Shown here: piece by piece, positions 8,001 through 16,503 of the stretch
Numbering within the stretch: the first letter of the stretch is position 1
How the letters are laid out: every line of letters begins with the position of its first letter
NCBI GenBank assembly: GCA_003576705.1
Contig: QOZS01000010.1
Coordinates: 1 to 64,000, forward strand
Direction of reading: 5' to 3'
DNA length: 64,000 nt
Source of the DNA: Desertibaculum subflavum
GTDB taxonomy: Bacteria > Pseudomonadota > Alphaproteobacteria > Ferrovibrionales > Ferrovibrionaceae
Made by a program: the position numbers and the translations under genes
Notes under the pieces: generated by a model
Seen by the model: only the letters and a program-made list of their open reading frames with translations
Database searches by the model: none
What the model was told of the DNA's origin: nothing

Positions 8001-9041
8001 CTACACGAAGGTCAGCAGCCGGCGCGGATTGCGCACCAGGATGGCGTCCACCTCGTCGTCGGTGAAGCCGCGGCGGCGCATCATCGGCACCACGTTGCGG
8101 AAGATGTGGCCGTAGCCATGGCCGCCGAACCGGGTGAGCCGCGTGAGGTAGCAGATGTCGTGCGAGATGACGACGCGATCCAGGTGGCCGTGGTCGATGA
8201 GGGAACGGATATGCCGCAGCCGATGCGCGTCGTTCGGCATGTCGATGTCGGAGAGCGCGTAGAACGAGTTCTCCTGCCCGAACAGGTCGAACTCGATGGT
8301 CACGCCGGTATCGGCGAGCTTCAGCAAACGATCGGTGTCGAAGATGGTGCGGTCGATATGGCTGATCACCACGCGGTCGAGATCGCGGCCCTGGCCGCGG
8401 ATGAAATCCGCCACTTCCTGCGGCTGGTCGGGATCGCGGCCGGGATGCACGTTGATGGCGGCGCCGGTCTCGGCCTGCGCGATCAGCGCGCCCTGCATCA
8501 CCCGGCGCTCCAGCGCCGTCCACGGCGCGCTGCAGCCGATCTCGCCGATCATGCCGGCGCGGACCGGGGTGCCCCAGGCGCCGGTCATCACCTGGCCGAT
8601 CATCTCGCTCGCGAAGTCGTCGACCGAGCGGTCGTGATTGCGCGGGTCCTGGTACGGCTCGACATAATGGCCGCAGCCCATGACGATGTTGACGCCGGTG
8701 CCTTCGGAGACGGCCATCAGGCCGAGCGGATCGGGGCGCAAGCCCCCGCAGGTCAGCTCCACGATGGCGCCGCCGCCGACATCGCGCATGCGCGCAACCT
8801 CGTCGATGGCGACGGCCACGTCTTCCAAGTGATAGTTCCGCGGATGGCTGATCTCGCCGTAATTGTACTGCCAGACGTTGTCGAGGCTGATCTCCGGCCC
8901 CTGGTCGTTGCTGCCCCGCATCTTCGGGCGGGTGATGTCCCACAGCACGTGCTCGTGCATCAGGGTCGCGCCGAGCTTCGCGGGCTCGATCGGCCCGCGC
9001 ACCGTCATGATCCTGCCGCGGATCGCATCCCGTCCTGGCAT
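8001..9041 (-). CDS. Phosphotriesterase-family metal-dependent hydrolase
   Basis: 346 residues, an amidohydrolase TIM barrel of the phosphotriesterase/lactonase family. Metal ligands are visible: HEH at residues 29-31 in MHEHVLWD, the bridging acidic residue in MIGEIGCS (Glu rather than carboxylated Lys, as in the PHP/lactonase branch), H in NVHPGRD, H in VVISHIDR and the final Asp in VVISHDICYL. Such enzymes usually hydrolyse lactones or related esters; phosphotriester activity is typically promiscuous. SD GGGGAG precedes the ATG by 7 nt. The gene sits downstream of a leader with a tiny ORF and a hairpin (9087-9295). Confidence 0.88.
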   Translation of the reverse strand: MPGRDAIRGRIMTVRGPIEPAKLGATLMHEHVLWDITRPKMRGSNDQGPEISLDNVWQYNYGEISHPRNYHLEDVAVAIDEVARMRDVGGGAIVELTCGGLRPDPLGLMAVSEGTGVNIVMGCGHYVEPYQDPRNHDRSVDDFASEMIGQVMTGAWGTPVRAGMIGEIGCSAPWTALERRVMQGALIAQAETGAAINVHPGRDPDQPQEVADFIRGQGRDLDRVVISHIDRTIFDTDRLLKLADTGVTIEFDLFGQENSFYALSDIDMPNDAHRLRHIRSLIDHGHLDRVVISHDICYLTRLTRFGGHGYGHIFRNVVPMMRRRGFTDDEVDAILVRNPRRLLTFV

Positions 9042-9086
9042 CGCTTCACTCCCCTACACACCCACGCAAATCCTAGCCCAAACGAA

Positions 9087-9114
9087 GAAGGGCCGCCCCT
9101 GCGGGCGGCCCTTC
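9087..9114 (-). terminator. 12-bp GC hairpin in the leader of the phosphotriesterase-family gene
   Basis: GAAGGGCCGCCC (9087-9098) pairs perfectly with GGGCGGCCCTTC (9103-9114) around a CTGC loop. On the minus strand it is followed by TTCGTTTG, a weak U-tract. It lies between the small ORF at 9158-9229 and the hydrolase start at 9041, so it could be an attenuator or the terminator of a short independent transcript. Confidence 0.5.
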
Positions 9115-9157
9115 CATTGTCAGACCTCGCGGCCCTCGAACAGGACCGGAGCGTCGC

Positions 9158-9229
9158 TCAGGCGGAGTGGAACTCCGCGGCGACAATCCAGGTCCCGGCA
9201 AGCGATGGCCGCAGATGACAATGAGACAC
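9158..9229 (-). CDS. Putative 23-residue leader peptide with extended Shine-Dalgarno
   Basis: GTG start at 9229, TGA at 9158. The 17 nt immediately covering and preceding the start are the exact complement of the 16S rRNA 3' end (AAAGGAGGTGATCCAG), with GGAGG 7 nt from the GTG. That is far beyond a chance ribosome-binding site. The peptide begins V/M-S-H-C-H-L-R-P and ends W-I-V-A-A-E-F-H-S-A. A promoter lies just upstream and a 12-bp hairpin 43 nt downstream. It could act in attenuation or be a stand-alone small-protein mRNA. A second, overlapping frame rich in R and D is also open, so which frame is read is uncertain. Confidence 0.42.
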   Translation of the reverse strand: MSHCHLRPSLAGTWIVAAEFHSA

Positions 9230-9265
9230 TGGATCACCTCCTTTCCTTGTTGAAGACGACGTCAC

Positions 9266-9295
9266 ACTATAGGCAACTCGGAATCCGCCCCACAA
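9266..9295 (-). promoter_or_regulatory. Probable sigma-70 promoter of the leader-peptide transcript
   Basis: On the minus strand TTGTGG (9295-9290) and TATAGT (9271-9266) are separated by 18 nt. Five of six -10 positions match. Predicted start of transcription is near 9258, about 30 nt before the GTG of the small ORF. Confidence 0.42.
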
Positions 9296-9350
9296 GTCCC
9301 AAGACAGCGCCCCGGGGCCAATATGAACAACTTTTCACCTGAGGAAGCGC

Positions 9351-10517
9351 ATGACCCAACCGCTTAAGGGCATCAAGGTTCTGGAGATCGGCCAGGCCTA
9401 TGCCGGCCCGCTGGCCGGGGCCATCCTCGGCGATATGGGCGCCGAGGTGGTGAAGGTGGAAAAGCCGGATGGCGGCGACGACGCCCGCCTCTGGGGCCCG
9501 CCCTTCATCGACGGCGACAGCCTGATGTTCCGCGCCAACAACCGGAACAAGAAGTCGGTCACGCTCGACATCAAGTCCAAGGCCGATATCGCGCGCATCA
9601 AGGCGCTGGCGGCCGAGAGCGACATTCTGATCCAGAACCTGCGCCCCGGCATCGTCGAGGAATGCGGCATCGGGCCGGAGGCGCTGCTGGCAGCGAACCC
9701 GCGGCTGATCTACTGCTCGATCTGGGCCTTCGGCTATCAGGGGCCCTTGCGTATGGCGCCCGGCTTCGATCCCCTGCTGCAGGCCTATTCCGGCCTGCTG
9801 CTGATGAACGGGCGCGAGGGCGATCCGCCCACCTTCGCCGCGCCGGCGATCAACGACGCCGCCACCGGCATGTGGTGCGTGATCGGCGCGCTCGCCGGCC
9901 TGCAACAGCGCAACTCCACCGGCCGGGGCTGCGTCATCGACACCTCCCTGTTCGAGACGGCGGCGAGCTGGGTCTCCGGCGGGCTGCACAGCTATTTCCT
10001 CAACGGCACGGTGCCGAAGCGGCACGGCGTGGCGAGCGCGGTGCTGACGCCCTATCAGACCTTCGACACCGCCGACCGGCCGATCTGCATCGCCGCCGGC
10101 AACGACCGTCTGTTCGTCAAATTGGCCCAGGTGCTGGGCCATCCGGAATGGTGCCAGGACCCGCGCTTCGCCGACGGGCGCAAGCGCACCGAGAACCGCG
10201 CCGCCATGGTCGCCACCATGCAGCCGGTGCTGAAGCAACGCACGCGCGCCGAATGGATGGCCCTGATCGAGAAGGCCGGCGTGCCCTGCGCGCCGGTCAA
10301 CGACGTCGGCGAGCTCGCACAGTCGGAGCAGCTGAAGGCGATGGACGTGATGCGCACCCTGCCGAAGAGCGGCGCCAAGGTGGTGGGCCTGCCGATCTCC
10401 TTCGATCGCCAGCGGCCGGTGCCGCGGATGGATTCACCGAAGCTCGGCGAGCACAATGACGAGATCTTGAGTGCGGTGGACGCGCGATTGACCAAGGACG
10501 CAAGCCGAACCAGATAG
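9351..10517 (+). CDS. CaiB/BaiF-type CoA-transferase (class III)
   Basis: 388 residues, normal for class III CoA-transferases, which move CoA between carboxylic acids through a mixed anhydride on an aspartate. Family hallmarks are IKVLEIGQAYAGPLAGAILGDMGAEVVKVE at the N-terminus (three glycine-rich turns), NNRNKKSVTLDIK, and the active-site segment APAINDAATGMW near residue 165 with the nucleophile Asp. The C-terminal swapped segment PRMDSPKLGEHNDEIL is also typical. GAGGAAG lies 5 nt before the ATG. It probably starts a plus-strand group with the GST and GMC genes; substrate acid unknown. Confidence 0.92.
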   Translation: MTQPLKGIKVLEIGQAYAGPLAGAILGDMGAEVVKVEKPDGGDDARLWGPPFIDGDSLMFRANNRNKKSVTLDIKSKADIARIKALAAESDILIQNLRPGIVEECGIGPEALLAANPRLIYCSIWAFGYQGPLRMAPGFDPLLQAYSGLLLMNGREGDPPTFAAPAINDAATGMWCVIGALAGLQQRNSTGRGCVIDTSLFETAASWVSGGLHSYFLNGTVPKRHGVASAVLTPYQTFDTADRPICIAAGNDRLFVKLAQVLGHPEWCQDPRFADGRKRTENRAAMVATMQPVLKQRTRAEWMALIEKAGVPCAPVNDVGELAQSEQLKAMDVMRTLPKSGAKVVGLPISFDRQRPVPRMDSPKLGEHNDEILSAVDARLTKDASRTR

Positions 10518-10550
10518 CTCGCGAGGCATTTCTAACCGAGGGGAGAGCAC

Positions 10551-11273
10551 ATGATCGAGCTGCACTACTGGCCGACGCCGAACGGCAAGAAGGTGACCAT
10601 CCTGCTGGAAGAGCTGGGCATGCCCTACAAGATCGTGCCGGTGAACATCCAGCAGGGCGCCCAGTTCGAGACGCCGTTCCTCAAGATGAACCCGAACCAC
10701 CGCATGCCGGTGATGGTGGATACGGAGCCGAAGGGCGGCGGCGCGCCGATCAGCGTGTTCGAGTCGGGCGCCATCATGATGTACCTGGCCGAGAAGGCCG
10801 GGAAGTTCTGGCCGCAGGATCCGCGCGGCAAGTACGAAGTCACGCAATGGGTGATGTGGCAGATGGCCAACCAGGGCCCGAAGCTCGGCGAGGTCGGCCA
10901 CTTCCTACGCCTCGGCGATCGCGAGGGCGATCAGACCTATGCCAACCGGCGCTTCGGCGACGAGGCGAACCGCCTCTACGGCGTGCTGAACTACCGCCTC
11001 GCCGACCGCCGCTATCTCGCCGGCGACGAGTACACCATCGCCGACATGATCTGTTACCCCTGGACGGTGAACTGGAAATTCCAGGGCCAGAACATCGAGG
11101 AGTTCAAGCACTTCAAGCGCTGGTTCGAGGAGCTCGGCGCGCGGCCCGCGGTGCAGAAGGGCATGGCGGTCGGCAGCGACCTCTCGGTCGACGTGACCAA
11201 GCTGCCGCCCGAGGAACAGGCCCGCATCCGCAAGCGCATGTACAACCAGCGCGCCATTCCCGCGCCGGCGTAA
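10551..11273 (+). CDS. Glutathione S-transferase family protein (nu/YghU-like)
   Basis: 240 residues. The N-terminal thioredoxin-like domain begins LHYWPTPNGKKVTILLEELG, the pattern of the Ure2p/YghU/nu class, in which the T-P-N element contacts glutathione. It continues with NHRMPVMVD (cis-Pro) and FESGAIMMYLAEKAG (Glu-Ser glutathione-binding pair). The C-terminal helical domain starts near residue 95. Nu-class enzymes act as disulfide-bond reductases or conjugating enzymes in the cytoplasm. GGGGAGAG precedes the ATG. It sits 33 bp after the CoA-transferase, suggesting co-transcription. Confidence 0.9.
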   Translation: MIELHYWPTPNGKKVTILLEELGMPYKIVPVNIQQGAQFETPFLKMNPNHRMPVMVDTEPKGGGAPISVFESGAIMMYLAEKAGKFWPQDPRGKYEVTQWVMWQMANQGPKLGEVGHFLRLGDREGDQTYANRRFGDEANRLYGVLNYRLADRRYLAGDEYTIADMICYPWTVNWKFQGQNIEEFKHFKRWFEELGARPAVQKGMAVGSDLSVDVTKLPPEEQARIRKRMYNQRAIPAPA

Positions 11274-11280
11274 GCAGCTC

Positions 11281-11305
11281 CCCTCTCTCTCAACGAAGGA
11301 GAGGG
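11281..11305 (+). terminator. Hairpin between GST and GMC genes
   Basis: CCCTCTC (11281-11287) pairs with GAGAGGG (11299-11305) across an 11-nt loop. No U-tract follows. It may be a degenerate relative of the REP-like elements at 5.9-7.9 kb or an mRNA-processing hairpin. Confidence 0.3.
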
Positions 11306-11336
11306 CTCAACGAAAAGAAGTGGGGGGAAACGCGCG

Positions 11337-12926
11337 ATGGAGGAGTTCGACTATGTGATCGTCGGCGCCGGCTCGGCGGGCGCGGTGCTGGCCCACCGTC
11401 TGACCGAGGACGGCAAGGCCAAGGTGCTGCTGGTCGAAGCCGGCAAGGCAAGCCATCCCTATTCACGGCTGCCGGCGAGCTTCGGCCTCTTGATCGACCA
11501 TCCCGGCGCCAACTGGCGCTTCCTCTCCGACCCGGAGCCGGGCACCGGCAACCGGCAGATCCCGGTGCCGCGCGGCAAGCTGCTCGGCGGGTCGAGCGCG
11601 ATCAACGGCCTGGTCTTCGTGCGCGGCCAGCCGCTCGACTACGACACCTGGGCGCAGATGGGCAATCGCGGCTGGAGCTATGACGACGTGCTGCCGCTGT
11701 TCCGCCGCATGGAGACCTATGAGAGCGGATCGGGCGAGCATCGCGGGACCGGCGGGCCCTTGCGGGTGAGCGTGGTGCCGGACCAGAACCCGCTCTACGA
11801 CGCCCTCTTCGCCGCGGCCGGCCATGCCGGCTTCCGCCGCAACGACGACTATAACGGCCGCGACCAGGAAGGCATCGCCAAGACCCAGGCGACCATCTCG
11901 CGCGGCCGCCGCATGAGCACTGCCTTCACCTATCTCAAGCCGGCGATGCAGCGTCCCAATCTCAAGGTGGTGACCGAGGCGCTGACCCTCGGCGTCACGC
12001 TCGACGGCCGGCGCTGCACCGGCATCCGCTACGAGCAGGGCGGGCAGGTGACGGAAGTGCGCGCCCGCCGCGAGGTGCTGCTCTGCGCCGGCGGCGTCTC
12101 CTCGCCGCAGATCCTGGAGCTTTCCGGCATCGGCAATCCGGAGCTGCTGGCCCGCCACGGCATCGCGGTGCGCCACGCGCTGCCGGCGGTCGGCGAGAAC
12201 TTCCGCGATCACATCGCCGCCCGCATCATCTGGAAGGTGAAGGTGCCGGAGGTGTCCTACAACCATCGTGCCCGCGGCCTCAGGCTGCTACGCGAGGTGG
12301 CGCATTACCTCGCTTCCGGCGGCGGCTTCCTCAGCCTGCCTTCGGCGCCGCTGGTCGCCTTCCTGAAGACGCGGTCGGAGCTCGCCTCGCCCGACATCCA
12401 GCTGCATCTCGTGCCCTATTCGGTGAAGGACCCGAAGCGGCGCAAGCTGCAGACCTTCCCGTCGATGACCGTCGCCTGCTATCAGCTCCGCCCGGAGAGC
12501 CTGGGCTCGATCCACATCCGCTCATCCGACCCCAAGGCGCAGCCGGCGATCCGCTTCAACTTCCTGTCGGATCCGATCGACCGCCGCACCATGGCCGACG
12601 GCTTCCGCATCATGCGCCGCATCGTGGAATCGCCGCCGATGGACCCCTACCGCGCCGAGGAATTCTCGCCCGGCAAGGAGGTCTCGACCGACGAGGAGAT
12701 CATCGCCTGGATGCGCGCGAAGTCGGAGACCGCCTATCACCCGATCGGCACCTGCCGCATGGGACCGGGCCCGAACGCCGTGGTAGACGAGCGTCTCAAG
12801 GTGCACGGCATCGAGGGCCTGCGCGTCGCCGACGGCTCGATCATGCCGACCATGGCTTCCGGCAACACCAACGCCGCCTGCATCATGATCGGCGAGAAGG
12901 CCGCCGACCTGGTGCGTGCGGCATGA
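11337..12926 (+). CDS. GMC-family FAD oxidoreductase (choline dehydrogenase-like)
   Basis: 529 residues. The ADP-binding beta-alpha-beta motif VGAGSAGAVLAHRLTE is at residues 8-23, GMC signature 1 is around GKLLGGSSAINGLVFVRG, and signature 2 is GVSSPQILELSGIG near residue 260. The C-terminal HPIGTCRMG carries the catalytic histidine and GNTNAACIMIGEKAADL closes the FAD domain. These enzymes oxidise alcohols such as choline, polyethylene glycol or long-chain alcohols to aldehydes. Ends with an ATGA overlap with the HD gene, so the two are translationally coupled. Confidence 0.93.
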   Translation: MEEFDYVIVGAGSAGAVLAHRLTEDGKAKVLLVEAGKASHPYSRLPASFGLLIDHPGANWRFLSDPEPGTGNRQIPVPRGKLLGGSSAINGLVFVRGQPLDYDTWAQMGNRGWSYDDVLPLFRRMETYESGSGEHRGTGGPLRVSVVPDQNPLYDALFAAAGHAGFRRNDDYNGRDQEGIAKTQATISRGRRMSTAFTYLKPAMQRPNLKVVTEALTLGVTLDGRRCTGIRYEQGGQVTEVRARREVLLCAGGVSSPQILELSGIGNPELLARHGIAVRHALPAVGENFRDHIAARIIWKVKVPEVSYNHRARGLRLLREVAHYLASGGGFLSLPSAPLVAFLKTRSELASPDIQLHLVPYSVKDPKRRKLQTFPSMTVACYQLRPESLGSIHIRSSDPKAQPAIRFNFLSDPIDRRTMADGFRIMRRIVESPPMDPYRAEEFSPGKEVSTDEEIIAWMRAKSETAYHPIGTCRMGPGPNAVVDERLKVHGIEGLRVADGSIMPTMASGNTNAACIMIGEKAADLVRAA

Positions 12927-13567
12927 GCTTCGCGCCCTACGCCGCGCTCGCCAGCGCGCTCCTGCCGCAGGTGCAGGCGGCGACCGACGGCGCGCACGAT
13001 CTCGCCCATCTGCAGCGCGTATGGGGGAACGTCCGCGCCATCAGCGCCGAAGAAGGCGGCGACGGCGAGATCCTGGCGGCGGCAAAGTTGCTGCACGACT
13101 GTGTCGGCGTCGAGAAGGATTCGCCGCTGCGCGCTCAGGCCTCGCGGCTCGCCGCTGCGCGCGCGGCCGATCTGTTGCGTGCGCGCGAATGGCCGGAAGA
13201 TCGCGTGGCGGCGGTCGCGCATGCGATCGAGGCGCATAGCTTCTCGGCCGGCATCGCGCCGACGACGCCGGAGGCCCGCATCCTGCAGGATGCCGACCGT
13301 CTGGACGCGATCGGCATGGTCGGCGTCGCACGCTGCTTCTACATCGCGGGCCGGATGGGCAGCGCGCTCTACGATGCCGCCGATCCTGAGGCGCGCCATC
13401 GCTCCTATGACGACACGCGCTTCGCCATCGACCACTTCCAGACCAAGCTCCTCGGCCTCGCCGCCGGATTTCAAACCCGTTCGGGCGCCAGGCTCGCCGC
13501 CGAGCGGCACGCCCGGCTCCGCCGTTTCCTCGACGAATTCATGCAGGAGGTCGGCTGTGCGGCATAG
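12923..13567 (+). CDS. HD-domain phosphohydrolase
   Basis: 214 residues. The HD superfamily metal ligands are visible: H in GAHDLAHLQRVW, the HD pair in AAKLLHDCVGV, and the later Asp in RILQDADRLDAIGMVG. The order and the DADRLDAIG motif match the YedJ/uncharacterised HD phosphohydrolase group that probably acts on nucleotides. Start overlaps the GMC stop by 4 bp (ATGA). Cytoplasmic; substrate not predictable. Confidence 0.87.
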   Translation: MSFAPYAALASALLPQVQAATDGAHDLAHLQRVWGNVRAISAEEGGDGEILAAAKLLHDCVGVEKDSPLRAQASRLAAARAADLLRAREWPEDRVAAVAHAIEAHSFSAGIAPTTPEARILQDADRLDAIGMVGVARCFYIAGRMGSALYDAADPEARHRSYDDTRFAIDHFQTKLLGLAAGFQTRSGARLAAERHARLRRFLDEFMQEVGCAA

Positions 13568-14805
13568 TGCTTGCAGCGCCCTCCCACGGCCTTACCTTTC
13601 GGCATGCTCTGCATCGTCGCCCCGTCGTGAACCCGCTCGCCATCGCCGTCATCGCCATGCTGGTGCAGCAGGCCTTCTCCTATATGGCGGGCCTGATCAT
13701 GCCGGTCTCGGCGCCGGTGGTGGCGCGCGAGCTCGGCCTGAATCCCGCACTGGTCGGCGCCTTCACCGGCATCACCTTTGCCGCCGGCGCCTGCTCGCAG
13801 CTCGCCTGCGGACCGTTCATCCAACGGCACGGCCCGCTCCGCATCAGCCAGGTCTGCCTCGCGACGATGGCCGCCGGATTGCTGCTGATCACCAGCGGCG
13901 CGCTCGGCCTGATCGCCGTGGCGGCAATCATGATCGGCCTCAGCGCCGCGCCGGCCACCCCGGCCAGCTCGCAGATCCTGGCGCGGCTCAGCCCGCCGCA
14001 TCTGGCGCCGCTGCTGTTCTCGATCAAGCAGACCGGCGTGCCGGTCGGCGCCATGCTCGCCGGTGCGATCGTGCCGCTGGCGGTGGCATGGCTCGGCTGG
14101 CGCGGCGGCTTCATCGTCGGCGCCGCGATCTGCCTCGCGCTTGCCGCGGCGCTGCAGCCGCTGCGCGCCGGCTTCGACAAGGAGCGCGACCCGACGGCGC
14201 GGTTCTCCGGCCATGCCGTGCTGGAGACGCTGCGCGAGGTGCTGCGCACGAGCGAGCTGCGGGTGCTCGCCATCACCGCCTTCGCCTTCGTCGGGCTGCA
14301 GTCGGTGTTCGCCTCGTTCTTCGTGATCTACCTGACCGGCCCGCTCGGCCATGACCTCGCCACCGCCGGCCTCGCCTTCTCGGTGGCGCAGGGCATCGCC
14401 ATCCCGGCCCGCATTTTCTGGGGCTGGATCGGCAGCCGCATCGCACCGCGCTTCGTCCTCGCGGGGCTCGGCATCGGCATGATCCTGTCCTCGATCGTGC
14501 TCGGCCTGACCGGCGCCGCCTGGTCGCTCACCGCCGTGATCCTTGTCGGCTGCGCCTATACCGCGACCGCGGTCAGCTGGCACGGCGTGCTGCTGTCGGA
14601 GGTGGCGCGCCTCGCGCCGCGCGAGCGGATCAGCAACACGACCGGCGGCGTCTTGTCTTTCGGCAGCGCCGGTATGGCGCTGTTCCCGCTCGGCTTCGGC
14701 GCCATCCTGGGCGCGACCGGCACCTATTCCTGGGGCTTCTTCCTGGCAGCGCTGCCGGCGACGATCGCGACCGGCCTGCTGCTCAGGCCGCCGCGCGCGC
14801 CTTGA
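13567..14805 (+). CDS. Major facilitator superfamily transporter
   Basis: Twelve hydrophobic segments; about 412 residues if translation begins at the GTG at 13567, which overlaps the HD gene's TAG stop by one base (TAGTG). A GTG at 13627 would instead begin just before the first helix; neither has an ideally spaced Shine-Dalgarno (AGGAGG ends 16 nt before 13567). The GPFIQRHGPLR loop between helices 2 and 3 is a relaxed MFS motif A. Substrate unknown; position after CoA-transferase, GST and GMC genes suggests uptake or export of the same substrate class. The 3' end overlaps the convergent MFS gene by 23 bp. Confidence 0.85.
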   Translation: MLAAPSHGLTFRHALHRRPVVNPLAIAVIAMLVQQAFSYMAGLIMPVSAPVVARELGLNPALVGAFTGITFAAGACSQLACGPFIQRHGPLRISQVCLATMAAGLLLITSGALGLIAVAAIMIGLSAAPATPASSQILARLSPPHLAPLLFSIKQTGVPVGAMLAGAIVPLAVAWLGWRGGFIVGAAICLALAAALQPLRAGFDKERDPTARFSGHAVLETLREVLRTSELRVLAITAFAFVGLQSVFASFFVIYLTGPLGHDLATAGLAFSVAQGIAIPARIFWGWIGSRIAPRFVLAGLGIGMILSSIVLGLTGAAWSLTAVILVGCAYTATAVSWHGVLLSEVARLAPRERISNTTGGVLSFGSAGMALFPLGFGAILGATGTYSWGFFLAALPATIATGLLLRPPRAP

Positions 14806-16051
14806 GCTCGTCGCTCGGCCTGATGTCCTTGGAGCGGCTGTACACCGCGACCGCGACCACCAGCACCACGGCCAACACGCCAAACAGGGTGCGGTACGCG
14901 ATCTCCGGCCGGGCGCCGCCGGGCAGCCGCTCGAAGGCGCCGATGATGAAGCCGGAGACCGACTGCATGCAGGCCACGCCGAGCATGACCGATGTGTTGA
15001 GGGTGGCGATGCCGCGGCCGACCAGCCGGTCGGCGAAGGTGGCGCGGCCATGCGCCAGCACCATGGTGCTGGACGGACTGATCAGCCCGATGCCGACGAT
15101 CACGCCCACGGCGAGCCAGAGCGGCGGCGCCGGGGTGAGCGCCATCACCGCGTTCATGCCGGCGATGACCAGGGTGCCGATGATGGCGATGCGCTTGCGG
15201 GTGTCGAACACCCGGTCAAGCGGCCCGATCACCAGCTGGCCGATCATGTAGGCCACCACGGCGGCGAGCAGCACGTTGCCGAACGCCGTCTTGGTAAGGC
15301 CGTGCACCTCCTGCAGATACGGCCCGCCCCACAGCCCCTGGATGGTGAAGGTGCAGGCGTAGTTGCAGAAGTTGAGCGCCATGATGAAGGGGAGCTGCGG
15401 GTTGCGGAACACCTCGGTGAGGCCGCGCGCGACGCTCGCGATCGACTCCCGCTCGCGGGCGAGGAAGGGATGGCCGGGCGGCGCGTCGCGCACGATCAGC
15501 CAGACCGCGATGGCGGCGATGGCGGTGAACACCACCATGCCGGCGAAGGCGGTGCGCCAGCCCACCGTCTCGCTCGCCAGCGCCAGCGGCGTGGTGGCGA
15601 TCAGGTTGCCGACCAGGCCGATCGACAGCACCATCGAGGACAGCGTGGCGAAGCGGTCGGACGGGAACCAGCGCGAGATCACCACCATGCTGCCGATCAG
15701 CATGACGCCGAAGCCGGCCCCCATCAGCGCCCGGCCGACCAGCAGCGTCGTCGGATCGCGCGCGAGGGTGAACACGGTGCCGCCGGCGATGGCGATCAGC
15801 AGCATGGCGAACACCGTGCGGCGCGGGCCGTAGCGGTCGAACAGGATGCCGCAGGGAATCTGCATCGCCGAGAAGCCGAAGAAGAAGGCGCCCGTCAGGG
15901 CGCCCAAGGCTTCCGGGCCGATGCCGATATCGCGCATCAGGTCGAGGCCGATGGTCGCGTTGGCGGCGCGGAAGAAGTGGCTGGCAACGTAAGCCGTGGC
16001 GAGCGTCGCGACGATGACGATCGCCTGGCGCCGCAGCGTGGGCGTCAGCAT
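14783..16051 (-). CDS. Major facilitator superfamily transporter
   Basis: 422 residues, 12 helices. MFS motif A is visible in CGILFDRYGPRRTVFAM after helix 2, and the symmetrical GPLDRVFDTRKRIAIIG in the second half. It is the last gene of the minus-strand operon epoxide hydrolase - luciferase-like monooxygenase - Baeyer-Villiger monooxygenase - cupin - MFS (gap to the cupin 21 bp), so it most likely imports the substrate or exports a product of that pathway. Confidence 0.9.
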   Translation of the reverse strand: MLTPTLRRQAIVIVATLATAYVASHFFRAANATIGLDLMRDIGIGPEALGALTGAFFFGFSAMQIPCGILFDRYGPRRTVFAMLLIAIAGGTVFTLARDPTTLLVGRALMGAGFGVMLIGSMVVISRWFPSDRFATLSSMVLSIGLVGNLIATTPLALASETVGWRTAFAGMVVFTAIAAIAVWLIVRDAPPGHPFLARERESIASVARGLTEVFRNPQLPFIMALNFCNYACTFTIQGLWGGPYLQEVHGLTKTAFGNVLLAAVVAYMIGQLVIGPLDRVFDTRKRIAIIGTLVIAGMNAVMALTPAPPLWLAVGVIVGIGLISPSSTMVLAHGRATFADRLVGRGIATLNTSVMLGVACMQSVSGFIIGAFERLPGGARPEIAYRTLFGVLAVVLVVAVAVYSRSKDIRPSDELKARAAA

Positions 16052-16072
16052 GCTGCTGGGTATTCTGTCTTG

Positions 16073-16483
16073 TTAGGCCAGCGTGTCCGGCTTGGCGCAG
16101 GCGACGGTGCCCATATCGGCCGGTACCGAGAGCTCCAGGATTTCGAGATCGTCGGAGGTCGCGATCTCGTTGTGCCGGAGCCCGCCGGGAATGAACAGCG
16201 ACTCGCCCTCAGCGAGGCGGATCGTCTCCCCGGTCTCGAACTCCAGGTCGACCCAGCCCTTCAGCGCGTAGACGAACTGGCCCTCGCAGGTGTGATAGTG
16301 CCAGCCGGTCGGCTCGGTCATGCCCTCGATCGCCGTCATGGTCTGGGCGCGCAGTTTGCCCTGGCTCGCGGCGCCGACGCCGAGATCGCGATAGGTGAAG
16401 AAGCGCCGCCGGCCCGGCACGGAAGGCGCCGAGGCGGCGGTCGCATGCGCCAGCTGCATCGCCGGCCTGGTCATGGTTGTCAT
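16073..16483 (-). CDS. Cupin-domain protein
   Basis: 136 residues from the ATG at 16483, which has GGAGGG 3 nt upstream; a longer frame to 16552 has no ribosome-binding site. Cupin motif 1 is WHYHTCEGQFVYALKGW (H-x-H with the Glu four residues on) and motif 2 is GESLFIPGGLRHNE, enough for a metal site. Single-domain cupins of this size may be dioxygenases, isomerases or accessory proteins. It lies between two oxygenase genes and a transporter, so a role in the same oxidative pathway is likely. Confidence 0.85.
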   Translation of the reverse strand: MTTMTRPAMQLAHATAASAPSVPGRRRFFTYRDLGVGAASQGKLRAQTMTAIEGMTEPTGWHYHTCEGQFVYALKGWVDLEFETGETIRLAEGESLFIPGGLRHNEIATSDDLEILELSVPADMGTVACAKPDTLA

Positions 16484-16503
16484 GTTCCCTCCGTTTATTC
16501 TGG

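Noticed and set aside
9229-9245. 17-nt match to the 3' end of 16S rRNA (CTGGATCACCTCCTTTC)
   Set aside because: Not an rRNA fragment: no further 16S sequence adjoins it. On the opposite strand it is an extended Shine-Dalgarno in front of a small ORF.
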